DNA of 64,000 nucleotides from Paludibacteraceae bacterium (GTDB taxonomy: Bacteria > Bacteroidota > Bacteroidia > Bacteroidales > Paludibacteraceae). The translations under genes were made by a program, and so were the position numbers. Below the pieces are notes generated by a model that worked only from the letters and a program-made list of their open reading frames with translations, was not told the DNA's origin and did not search any database. Location of the stretch: the NCBI GenBank assembly GCA_017461505.1, contig JAFTXV010000007.1:186001-250000 (forward strand). The letters are read 5' to 3'. Positions 24,859 to 32,944 of the stretch are shown piece after piece (position 1 is the stretch's first letter; every line of letters begins with the position of its first letter).

Positions 24859-26658
24859 TTAAGATTTATTCGCGCGTTTGCGTTCGAGTTCGTCAAGGAT
24901 GATTTTGCGGATACGCATGTAGTTTGGTGTTACCTCCACGTATTCATCTTCCTTGATATACTCCAATGCCTCCTCCAGCGAGAAGATCACAGGTGGTGGC
25001 AATACCGCCTTGTCATCTGCCGATTTCGAGCGCATATTGGTCAGTTTCTTCGACTTGGTTACATTGATAACAATGTCGCCCTCTTTCGAGCTCTCGCCTA
25101 CTACTTGACCCGCATACACCTCGTCTTGTGGTGAAATGAAGAATCGTCCGCGGTCTTGCAGTTTATCCAAGGCATATGCGTAGGCAGTTCCACTCTCCAT
25201 GGCGATGAGCGAACCATTGTTGCGCTTCACGATCTCGCCTTTGTATGGTTGGAACTCCAAGAAACGGTGTGCCATGATCGCCTCTCCTGCTGACACATTC
25301 AACACATAGGTACGCATACCGATGATACCACGGCTTGGAATCTCGAACTCGAGTTGTACGCGGTCGTTGATCATCTCCATACGAGTCATCTCGCCCTTGT
25401 GGGTGGATACATACTCGATAATCTTGCCTGAGCACTCCTCTGGGGTGTTCACCGTCAGTTGCTCCACAGGCTCGCACTTCACGCCATCAATCTCCTTGAT
25501 GATGACTTGTGGCTGACCCACTTGCAACTCATATCCCTCACGGCGCATGGTCTCTACGAGTACGCTAAGGTGCAACACACCACGGCCAAACACATTCCAC
25601 GATGTCTCGTCTATACCACGCTCCACACGGAGGGCAAGGTTCTTCTCAAGCTCTTTGTTCAAGCGGTCTTGGATATGGCGTGAAGTCACAAACTTACCGT
25701 CCTTGCCAAAGAATGGCGAGTCGTTGATGGTAAATACCATCGACATCGTTGGTTCGTCGATTGCAATTGGATCAAGTGCCTCTGGATTTTCGTAATCGCA
25801 GATAGTATCGCCAATCTCAAAGCCCTCAATACCGATGAGTGCGCAGATATCGCCTGATTTCACTTCTTCCACTTTCATGCGACCCATGCCCGAGAAGGTG
25901 TGCAGCTCTTTGATCTTGCAGCGGACTTTGCTGCCGTCTTTCTTTGCGAGGGTCACATTCTGACCGTTCTTCAAGGCACCACGGTGTACGCGTCCCACGG
26001 CGATACGACCCAAGTATGGGCTATAATCCAAGCTGGTAATCAACATCTGTGGTGTACCGTCCAACATCTCTGGGGCAGGCACATGCTCAATGATAGTGTC
26101 CATCAATGCGGTGAGGTCGGTCGTTGGCTTGTGCCAATCGGTGGACATCCAGCCGTTCTTAGCCGAACCGTAGATGGTTTGGAAGTCCAATTGCTCCTCG
26201 GTCGCATCAAGGTTGAGCATCAGGTCAAACACTTCCTCTTGTACCTCGTCTGGACGGCAGTTGAGTTTATCTACTTTGTTGATGACTACGATTGGTTTGA
26301 GATTGAGCTCCAAGGCTTTTTGTAGCACAAAGCGAGTCTGTGGCATAGGGCCTTCGAAGGCATCCACCAACAGCAGCACACCGTCTGCCATGTTGAGTAC
26401 GCGCTCCACCTCGCCACCGAAGTCGGCGTGGCCCGGAGTGTCAATCACATTAATCTTGCAGCCCTTGTATTCAATGGCTACGTTCTTCGCCAAGATGGTG
26501 ATACCGCGCTCGCGCTCGAGTTCGTTGTTGTCGAGGATAAGCTCGCCTTTCTGCTCGTTCTCACGGAAGAGGTTGGCGGTGTACAACATCTTGTCAACCA
26601 GGGTGGTTTTACCGTGGTCAACGTGTGCGATGATAGCTATATTTCTGATGTTTTGCAT
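24859..26658 (-). CDS. typA: Translational GTPase TypA/BipA
   Basis: A 599-residue translation-factor GTPase. G1 is AHVDHGKTTL (residues 10-19), G2 lies around GITILAKN, G3 is DTPGHADFGGEVER, and G4 is NKVD near residue 128. Domain II, the EF-G-like domains III and V and the BipA-specific C-terminus (GTAYAYALDKLQDRG, QDEVYAGQVVGE) are all present. BipA assists late 50S assembly and stress adaptation. It heads the typA-tig operon from the promoter at 26715-26746. Confidence 0.95.
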   Translation of the reverse strand: MQNIRNIAIIAHVDHGKTTLVDKMLYTANLFRENEQKGELILDNNELERERGITILAKNVAIEYKGCKINVIDTPGHADFGGEVERVLNMADGVLLLVDAFEGPMPQTRFVLQKALELNLKPIVVINKVDKLNCRPDEVQEEVFDLMLNLDATEEQLDFQTIYGSAKNGWMSTDWHKPTTDLTALMDTIIEHVPAPEMLDGTPQMLITSLDYSPYLGRIAVGRVHRGALKNGQNVTLAKKDGSKVRCKIKELHTFSGMGRMKVEEVKSGDICALIGIEGFEIGDTICDYENPEALDPIAIDEPTMSMVFTINDSPFFGKDGKFVTSRHIQDRLNKELEKNLALRVERGIDETSWNVFGRGVLHLSVLVETMRREGYELQVGQPQVIIKEIDGVKCEPVEQLTVNTPEECSGKIIEYVSTHKGEMTRMEMINDRVQLEFEIPSRGIIGMRTYVLNVSAGEAIMAHRFLEFQPYKGEIVKRNNGSLIAMESGTAYAYALDKLQDRGRFFISPQDEVYAGQVVGESSKEGDIVINVTKSKKLTNMRSKSADDKAVLPPPVIFSLEEALEYIKEDEYVEVTPNYMRIRKIILDELERKRANKS

Positions 26659-26714
26659 ATTCTTTTTGTGTGCCTATATGTACGCGCACACTGCGCACAT
26701 TACGAAAAAGCCTG

Positions 26715-26746
26715 CAAAATTAGTAAAATTTCGCGACATATGCAAG
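26715..26746 (-). promoter_or_regulatory. -33/-7 promoter of typA-tig
   Basis: Minus strand: CTTG (26743-26746), 20 bases, TAATTTTG (26715-26722), about 55 bases before the typA ATG. Confidence 0.68.
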
Positions 26747-26767
26747 TTTTATGAAAAAAAGTTTATT

Positions 26768-27733
26768 TTATCCCCACTTCTCTACGATGTCATCCATGAT
26801 TTGGAAGACTTCGGCTTTGGTGTCTGCACGGAGAAGTGCGATGCGCGTTTGACGGAAGTCGAATAGTCCTTTGAATGCTGGCGAAGCCGCAAAATGGCGA
26901 CGGCTATGCACAATACCTTTGCGCTCATCACCTATCCATTCAATACTGCGCTCCACGTGTTCTTTCAGTATATCTACACACCATTGCATCGTTCGTGGCG
27001 GCAGCAATTCGCCTGTTGAGAGATAGTGCTGCATGTCTTCGAATATCCAAGGACAACCAAACGTAGCACGTCCTACCATAATAGCATCTACTCCGAATTC
27101 ATCGAAACATTTCTTTGCTTGTTCAGGAGTAGTCACATCCCCATTACCAATAATAGGAATATGTATATGCGGATTGTTCTTCACCTCACGAATCAGCGAC
27201 CAATCCGCATCTCCACGGTACATCTGCGAACGCGTACGCCCATGGATAGCGAGTTCGACAATACCACAGTCCTGCAAAGGTTCGGCTATCTCGGTGATAA
27301 TGCGGTTATTGTCATCCCATCCTAGGCGTGTCTTCACCGTAACAGGGGTGTTGACCGCTTTCACTACAGCACGAGTAATATCCAACATCTTGGGGATATC
27401 CTTCAACAAGCCTGCGCCAGCCCCTTTACCAGCGACTTTCTTGACGGGACAGCCAAAGTTTATATCGATAAAATCGGGCTTTGCTTGTTCCACAATACGT
27501 GCTGCATCCGCCATACTCTCTGGGTCACGACCATAGATTTGTATTGCCACAGGACGTTCTTCATCGCTGATCTGCAGTTTGCGCGTAGTAGAAGCCACAT
27601 CGCGCACCAATGCGTCGGCATTTACAAACTCGGTATATACGCGTGCCGCACCAAATCGCTTACAAAGTAGGCGAAAAGCAGGATCGGTAACATCCTCCAT
27701 GGGAGCAAGGTATAGTTTAGAATTGTGTGGCAT
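26768..27733 (-). CDS. dusB: tRNA-dihydrouridine synthase (DusB type)
   Basis: A 321-residue FMN enzyme that reduces uridines in tRNA D-loops. The opening YLAPMEDVTDPAFR, the IDINFGCPVKKVAGKGAGAG catalytic loop with its cysteine (Cys of GCP, near residue 100), the TVKTRLGWD segment and FMN phosphate site (IGNGDVTTPEQA, DAIMVGRATFG) are all clear. ATG 27733 is chosen over the upstream TTG 27772, which would overlap the HD gene. It is the last gene of the gldD operon. Confidence 0.93.
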   Translation of the reverse strand: MPHNSKLYLAPMEDVTDPAFRLLCKRFGAARVYTEFVNADALVRDVASTTRKLQISDEERPVAIQIYGRDPESMADAARIVEQAKPDFIDINFGCPVKKVAGKGAGAGLLKDIPKMLDITRAVVKAVNTPVTVKTRLGWDDNNRIITEIAEPLQDCGIVELAIHGRTRSQMYRGDADWSLIREVKNNPHIHIPIIGNGDVTTPEQAKKCFDEFGVDAIMVGRATFGCPWIFEDMQHYLSTGELLPPRTMQWCVDILKEHVERSIEWIGDERKGIVHSRRHFAASPAFKGLFDFRQTRIALLRADTKAEVFQIMDDIVEKWG

Positions 27734-27755
27734 TGTATAGGGTTGTGTAGAATTG

Positions 27756-29666
27756 TTATTTATTTTCGTCAATAGTAGGATACATGATACGATGGTGATT
27801 AATCTCTATGAGTTTTTGTTTGAAGATAGCACGAATATCCTCTAAGTCTTTGAAAGACAAGACCGTCTCCGAGAATTGACCATCCGCTACTTGCGCATCA
27901 ATCATTTGATCTACCATTTGGTTAATCGACTGTTCGGTGAGTTCGCTTAGCGAACGTGAGCGGGCTTCAATAGCATCAGCCATCATAAGAATAGCCGCCT
28001 CCTTAGTAGATGGTTTAGGACCTGGGTATGCATAATCTTTCTTATTGACATCGGCAGCTGTTTTTCCATCAGAAATTGCCGCATTCACCGCAGTATTATA
28101 AAAATAACGAGTAACGGAAGTACCGTGGTGTGAACGAATAAAATGCACGATAAGTTCGGGCAAACGATGCTTTCTAGCAATGCGTTCGCCATCTTCGACA
28201 TGACTAATAATTACTTTGGCAGCTTCTGCATATGACATAGATTGCAGCGGATTTACACCTGTCTGATTCTCAATAAAATACTCTGGATGCACCATCTTAC
28301 CTATATCATGGTACAACGCACCTGTACGAACAAGCAACACCTTAGCACCAATACGTTTAGCCGCCTCCGTTGCAAGATTGCTCACCTGTAACGAGTGTTG
28401 GAAAGTGCCAGGAGCTTTCTCTGCAAACTCCAACATTAGATTGGAGTTGACATTAGTGAGCTCCACCAATGTGATATTGCTAACTAATCCAAAAGTACGT
28501 TCAAATAGGAAGATCAAGCCATATGCGCAAATTACAAGTACTGCGTTGATTGCAAAATACAGATAATAGCGGTACTCCACATTCATGATGCTGCCAGTCA
28601 CCAACATGGTAGTGGCAGTATATAGAACACTATACATCAATAAAATGAACAAGGCTGTTTGCGCTAACTGTGCACGCTGAGTCATATCGCGCAAACTAAT
28701 CACCGCAATAACACCTGTAATGACTTGCAATAGAATAAATATATAAGGTGCTGGTGCCGCGATAGACACAATGAGTACTGTAATTAAGTGGATGAAAATT
28801 GCAGTACGAGAATCATAAAACACGCGCGTAATGATAGGCACCCAAGCAAACGGTATCAAGAAGATATAGCCAATTGGCACATGGCGCAATACCACAAAAG
28901 CAGTCGTAATCACGAGCGCCATAAGAATACTAAAGAAAAGGACATGTCGCAAACCATCTAATAGTTTACGACGATAGGTGTAAAGATACAACGCAAAGAC
29001 CAGAACAAGGATGATAATATACAACCCCACCCCAATAGTGGATGTCAACGATTGACGATGCGATATATTCTGTTCTTCAATATTTCGACGAAGCGACTCT
29101 AAAATTTGATATTTTTGCTCGGATACTATTTCTCCCGTGTCAATGATTTTCTCCCCTGCTTGCACCATACCTTGAGTAAGGGAAATGGACGATAAGAGAT
29201 TCTGGCGCAAGCTCTCCGATGTAATCGAATCATATCGCAGATTAGGCACTATATTTTTGTGCATCACCTCATACACCTCTTTCGGAGTATATAATTCATT
29301 TACAGACACTTGCGTCGCAACACGATTATTCAAGATTGACACCTTGGCGCAGCCCAAGGCTTGCAAGCGTTCCATTTCAGCAAGTGACACTACGTAGATA
29401 TTGCTCTGTAGCGTTGTGGAATCTGCCACATAGTATGGAGCATAATCGCGCAAAGCCTGCTTATACTCAGAGTTCAATTGTGCGTCGGTCTTATAGATAG
29501 CAAAATTTGACTTAGCAGTTACCAAACCATATGCCCATGGTTGTCCGACCTCAAAATGGTATTTAAAAGGGTTGCTATACTTTGGCGCTAAATAAATAGC
29601 CAACGCTGCCAAGGCCACAAAGGAAAATGCTTGAAGTGTTGTTCGGATAGCTGGTTTCATACTCAT
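27756..29666 (-). CDS. 7TM-HD family phosphodiesterase (PgpH-like, c-di-AMP)
   Basis: A 636-residue membrane protein: N-terminal membrane helix (12-28), an extracytoplasmic 7TMR-HDED region (about 45-200, PYYVADSTT), seven membrane helices (about 210-400), then a cytoplasmic HD domain. The HD signature is LYHDIGKMVHPEYF, with upstream HSLQVSNLA and downstream ISHVEDG and SHHGTSV supplying the remaining metal ligands. This architecture matches PgpH, which degrades cyclic di-AMP in other phyla; substrate here is by homology. It follows tadA by 11 bases. Confidence 0.92.
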   Translation of the reverse strand: MSMKPAIRTTLQAFSFVALAALAIYLAPKYSNPFKYHFEVGQPWAYGLVTAKSNFAIYKTDAQLNSEYKQALRDYAPYYVADSTTLQSNIYVVSLAEMERLQALGCAKVSILNNRVATQVSVNELYTPKEVYEVMHKNIVPNLRYDSITSESLRQNLLSSISLTQGMVQAGEKIIDTGEIVSEQKYQILESLRRNIEEQNISHRQSLTSTIGVGLYIIILVLVFALYLYTYRRKLLDGLRHVLFFSILMALVITTAFVVLRHVPIGYIFLIPFAWVPIITRVFYDSRTAIFIHLITVLIVSIAAPAPYIFILLQVITGVIAVISLRDMTQRAQLAQTALFILLMYSVLYTATTMLVTGSIMNVEYRYYLYFAINAVLVICAYGLIFLFERTFGLVSNITLVELTNVNSNLMLEFAEKAPGTFQHSLQVSNLATEAAKRIGAKVLLVRTGALYHDIGKMVHPEYFIENQTGVNPLQSMSYAEAAKVIISHVEDGERIARKHRLPELIVHFIRSHHGTSVTRYFYNTAVNAAISDGKTAADVNKKDYAYPGPKPSTKEAAILMMADAIEARSRSLSELTEQSINQMVDQMIDAQVADGQFSETVLSFKDLEDIRAIFKQKLIEINHHRIMYPTIDENK

Positions 29667-29677
29667 ATATTTATGGA

Positions 29678-30118
29678 TTATTTATTTCGTTTTCGAGCAA
29701 AGAATGATTGCATGAGTTCGCGGCATTCTAATTCTAAAACCCCCGATGAAACCGTACACTTTGGATGTAATGCTTTCGGTGCAAAGACCGTAAAACCACG
29801 TTTTTCATCAGCAGCTCCATATACCACACGCTTTACTTGCGCCCACCCTATCGCACCTGCACACATTACGCAAGGTTCAACGGTGACATATAGTGTGCAT
29901 TGCGTAAGATATTTCCCCCCGAGTGTGTTCGTAGCAGCCGTTATTGCTTGCATTTCGGCATGGGCAGTCACATCATCAAGTGTTTCGGTCAGGTTGTGTC
30001 CTCGCCCTACGACTTGTCCATCCGCCACAATCACACACCCTACAGGTACTTCACCCATAGCAAATGCCTTTTTTGCCTCCGCTAGCGCAAGTTGCATATA
30101 TCGGATATCATTCTCCAT
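29678..30118 (-). CDS. tadA: tRNA-specific adenosine deaminase
   Basis: A 146-residue zinc deaminase that makes inosine at the wobble base of tRNA-Arg(ACG). Motifs: GEVPVGCVIV, AHAEMQAI (His and catalytic Glu, near residue 53), and TVEPCVMCAGAI (zinc cysteines, near 83), then RVVYGAADEKRG. The ATG at 30118 overlaps the pcrB stop by 11 bases and fits the usual TadA start; an ATG 13 codons upstream lies deeper in pcrB. A guanine deaminase of the same fold is the alternative, less likely from the PCVMCAGAI motif. Confidence 0.9.
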   Translation of the reverse strand: MENDIRYMQLALAEAKKAFAMGEVPVGCVIVADGQVVGRGHNLTETLDDVTAHAEMQAITAATNTLGGKYLTQCTLYVTVEPCVMCAGAIGWAQVKRVVYGAADEKRGFTVFAPKALHPKCTVSSGVLELECRELMQSFFARKRNK

Positions 30119-30836
30119 ATCTTTCCTGTTTAATTCGTACAAACTCGTCGATTTCATCGGGATTTTGTTCGAAATGATTACCTATCACCACAACGTCTGC
30201 TCCTGCATCAAAGGCGTGAAGCATTGCCTCAGGAGTAGTAATACCACCTCCAACAATAAGTGGTACACTCAACTGCGCACGCACCGCATGAATAATCTCC
30301 GCTGAGATTGGTGTTTTCGCTCCACTACCTGCCTCAAGGTATATTAGTTGCTTACCTAAAAGCTGCCCCGCTATAGCCGTAGAAACGATTTCACGAATAT
30401 TACTTTGGGGTATGGGAGTGCACTTTGTTGCGATTTCAACACTACTTTTTCGATCTCCATCAATAAGAATATATCCCATCGGAATGGTCTCTATTCCTGA
30501 TTGCAAGACTTGTTGAGCGATATGGATATGTGGCTGAATTAAAACATCTGGAGTACGCGCATTGAGCAACGAGAGGAATAGCAACGCATCAGCAGTTGGG
30601 GTAAATTGTGCGATATTTCCTGGGAATAGCATAATGGGACGCTCTGTCGTCTGACGTAGTTGCGCAATACAAGTCTCGCATTGATCACCCGTACTACCGC
30701 CTATAAAAATCATATCGGGTAACGAGAGATAAGGACACACCGCCTCTACCGCAGCAGGTTTATCTGGATCAATAAGCACAACCAACAATTTTCGTGATTG
30801 AGTTTTTGCGGATACTATCTGTTGAATTATTGCCAT
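30108..30836 (-). CDS. pcrB: Geranylgeranylglyceryl/heptaprenylglyceryl phosphate synthase
   Basis: A 242-residue (beta-alpha)8 prenyltransferase of the GGGPS/PcrB family, which joins a polyprenyl chain to sn-glycerol-1-phosphate. Visible: LVVLIDPDKP at the N-terminus (Mg-binding Asp), IGGSTGD, LFPGN, YLEAGSGAK, VGGGITTPEAM and GADVVVIGNHFEQ, the phosphate-binding loops. Bacteroidetes carry a group II form; the final lipid in these bacteria is unsettled. It overlaps both neighbours (gldD by 10 bases, tadA by 11), so translation is coupled. Confidence 0.92.
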   Translation of the reverse strand: MAIIQQIVSAKTQSRKLLVVLIDPDKPAAVEAVCPYLSLPDMIFIGGSTGDQCETCIAQLRQTTERPIMLFPGNIAQFTPTADALLFLSLLNARTPDVLIQPHIHIAQQVLQSGIETIPMGYILIDGDRKSSVEIATKCTPIPQSNIREIVSTAIAGQLLGKQLIYLEAGSGAKTPISAEIIHAVRAQLSVPLIVGGGITTPEAMLHAFDAGADVVVIGNHFEQNPDEIDEFVRIKQERYGE

Positions 30837-31399
30837 TTCATCGACTCCATTAAGACACGGACATCTTGTCGCATATAATCATAAATAGGAACTAATGAGT
30901 CTTGATTAGGGATATCGTTGCAATAGACTGATCCCCGGAAGAAATGTTCGATGGAATCGGTCAAAACGAACTGGATAGGAGTAGCTGTATTACCTTTCAA
31001 TTCAAAATACAATCCCCATACATCATTCTCTGGGTTCGCAAATTCCTGGACAGGTATTGCGGATGCCACTGTGGAATGCTTATACAAGAATTCTTGAGCG
31101 TCTTGAGCAAGTAAACGAAAATTATCGCGTACAGGTTTATAACTACAGTGAATGGTAGTATTGAGAGATGGATATACAATATCTATCCAATAGTTCTCCC
31201 CCTCAAATAAATGCGGCACAACTTGCGCATTATCAGAAAGTTTGAAAGTATATGGATAGTTAGCCAACGATGCGTAATGGTAGGCGGTATCGGGTGTATC
31301 GATACGAAAATACCCATATGGTTTTGGGGTGGCATGGCGTTGGCACGACGAGAGAGTTAGTGCAAGCAACAAAAAGAGTATGATGTATTGTTTTCGCAT
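30827..31399 (-). CDS. gldD: Gliding-motility lipoprotein GldD
   Basis: A 190-residue lipoprotein with lipobox LTLSSCQ (Cys 19) and the GldD signature after it: PKPYGYFRIDTPDTAYH, then YPYTFKLSDNAQV, ENYWIDIVYPSLNTTIHCSY and ENDVWGLYFELKGNTATPIQ. GldD is required for gliding and type IX secretion in flavobacteria and persists in many non-gliding Bacteroidales. ATG 31399 is chosen because the frame extends 29 codons further but that part covers the promoter at 31419-31450. It heads the operon gldD-pcrB-tadA-HD-dusB. Confidence 0.92.
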   Translation of the reverse strand: MRKQYIILFLLLALTLSSCQRHATPKPYGYFRIDTPDTAYHYASLANYPYTFKLSDNAQVVPHLFEGENYWIDIVYPSLNTTIHCSYKPVRDNFRLLAQDAQEFLYKHSTVASAIPVQEFANPENDVWGLYFELKGNTATPIQFVLTDSIEHFFRGSVYCNDIPNQDSLVPIYDYMRQDVRVLMESMKWQ

Positions 31400-31418
31400 A
31401 TTCACACAGATTAGCAGG

Positions 31419-31450
31419 CAAAGGTACAAAATATTTACGAGATATGCAAA
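31419..31450 (-). promoter_or_regulatory. -33/-7 promoter of the gldD operon
   Basis: Minus strand: TTTG (31447-31450), 20 bases, TACCTTTG (31419-31426), 20 bases before the gldD ATG. It fixes the gldD start. Confidence 0.72.
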
Positions 31451-31514
31451 TTTTTGTTTAGAGTTTCGTGTATAGTTGTGCGACATTACGGTAATCCTAC
31501 GGTAAAGACTGCTT

Positions 31515-31569
31515 AATCACTAACTAATCACTAACTAATCACTAACTAATCACTAACTAATCACTAACT
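31515..31569 (+). repeat. Five tandem copies of an 11-mer
   Basis: Five exact copies of AATCACTAACT in the divergent gap between gldD and manC. The reverse complement of the same unit forms the array at 45504-45569. Confidence 0.95.
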
Positions 31570-31575
31570 ATATGT

Positions 31576-31665
31576 ATGTGAAAGGTGAAAGGTGAAAGGT
31601 GAAAGGTGATGAGGTGATGAGGTGAGAGGTGATGAGGGGATGAGGTGATGAGGTGAGAGGCGAGA
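31576..31665 (+). repeat. Purine-rich GTGAAAG / GATGAGGT repeats
   Basis: Four tandem GTGAAAG 7-mers pass into GATGAGGT 8-mers and degenerate AG-rich units. With the 11-mer array it fills most of the gap 31451-31730; no gene is seen there. Confidence 0.85.
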
Positions 31666-31732
31666 GAATATTGGTGGGAGAGGAGGGAAATAAATGTTTT
31701 ACAACATATTATAAAAAATAAGGGAGAAAAAA

Positions 31733-31764
31733 GTTGGAGAAATAAAAAAAAAGTTGTATCTTTG
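31733..31764 (+). promoter_or_regulatory. -33/-7 promoter of manC and the glucan genes
   Basis: GTTG (31733-31736), 20 bases, TATCTTTG (31757-31764), about 60 bases before the manC ATG. Confidence 0.68.
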
Positions 31765-31826
31765 TCGGCTGGAAGGAACATGCCTTCACATATACATAAA
31801 TATAGTATTTTTTAAAACGACATATC

Positions 31827-32927
31827 ATGAGAGAAAACAATTATTGCGTTATCATGGCTGGTGGTGTAGGGAGTAGATTTTGGCCATTCAGTCGCAATGA
31901 AAAACCCAAACAATTTTTAGATTTCTTTGGCACAGGGCGTAGTCTTTTGCAGATGACTATTGATAGATTTCGTCCGATTGTACCGATAGAAAACATCTTG
32001 ATAGTAACTAACATCTTGTATCGTGATCAAGTATTAGAGCAAATCCCTGATTTACAGTCTAATCAAGTGCTATGCGAGCCAGCCCGCAGGAATACAGCTC
32101 CATGTATAGCGTATGCTGTAGCCCGCATCAAAGCAATGAGACGAGGCATGGCTGACAAAAATGCCAATATTGTGGTAGCCGCAAGTGATCACTTGATTCT
32201 ACAAGAGGATAAATTTAGAGAAACCATCATCAATTGTTTCGATTTTATCGAGAAAAATGATGCGTTATTAACATTAGGCATGAAACCTACACGCCCTGAG
32301 ACGGGATATGGTTATATCCAAAAAGGCGATGAGGTTAAAGGCAATGAAGATATATGCAAAGTAAAAGCCTTTACAGAAAAGCCGAATCTGGAAATGGCAA
32401 AGGTCTTTTTGGACAGTGGTGATTTCTTGTGGAACTCGGGTATTTTCATCTGGAGTCTAGAATCCATCGAGGCTGCGTTACAGAAACATATGCCCGAGCT
32501 GGCGCAAAAGTTTGCACAAGGCGGCGACAAGATGGGTACTGTAGGTGAAGATGCTTTTATCCAAGAGATGTTCCCCACATGTCCAAGTATATCAATCGAT
32601 TATGGGATGATGGAGAAGGCGCAAAATGTGCATGTAATGCCTAGTGACTTTGGTTGGAGCGACTTAGGAACATGGGGCTCGCTGTATGATTTGAGCACAA
32701 AAGATGAGGCGGAGAACGTAACCTTGCATTGTGATGCCACCTACTATGATAGTCATGGCAATATCGTCACATTGCCCAAGGGTCGATTGGCGGTCATTCA
32801 AGGTTTGGAAGATAGCATTGTAGCAGAATCAAACGGCGTGCTGCTCATTTGCAAGCGCAATGACGAGCAGCAAATACGTCAATTCTACATGGATGCCGAG
32901 GTAAAATACGATGGAAAATTTAATTGA
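31827..32927 (+). CDS. manC: Mannose-1-phosphate guanylyltransferase
   Basis: A 366-residue nucleotidyltransferase making GDP-mannose from mannose-1-phosphate and GTP. The pyrophosphorylase signature is at the N-terminus, MAGGVGSRFWPFSR (residues 10-23) with EKPKQF; further landmarks are PARRNTAP, ASDHLI, the TGYGYI segment, FTEKP near 185, and LWNSGIFIW. It lacks the isomerase domain of bifunctional ManC/AlgA, as is usual in Bacteroidetes. GDP-mannose feeds surface polysaccharide and fucose pathways. The debranching-enzyme gene follows after 17 bases. Confidence 0.92.
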   Translation: MRENNYCVIMAGGVGSRFWPFSRNEKPKQFLDFFGTGRSLLQMTIDRFRPIVPIENILIVTNILYRDQVLEQIPDLQSNQVLCEPARRNTAPCIAYAVARIKAMRRGMADKNANIVVAASDHLILQEDKFRETIINCFDFIEKNDALLTLGMKPTRPETGYGYIQKGDEVKGNEDICKVKAFTEKPNLEMAKVFLDSGDFLWNSGIFIWSLESIEAALQKHMPELAQKFAQGGDKMGTVGEDAFIQEMFPTCPSISIDYGMMEKAQNVHVMPSDFGWSDLGTWGSLYDLSTKDEAENVTLHCDATYYDSHGNIVTLPKGRLAVIQGLEDSIVAESNGVLLICKRNDEQQIRQFYMDAEVKYDGKFN

Positions 32928-32944
32928 GTTACACACTATAAGTT

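Noticed and set aside
26768-27772. Upstream TTG start of dusB at 27772
   Set aside because: It would overlap the HD gene and add residues not seen in the family; ATG 27733 fits.
31557-31781. 74-codon minus-strand frame rich in Phe, His and Ser
   Set aside because: It is the translation of the tandem repeats and overlaps the manC promoter.
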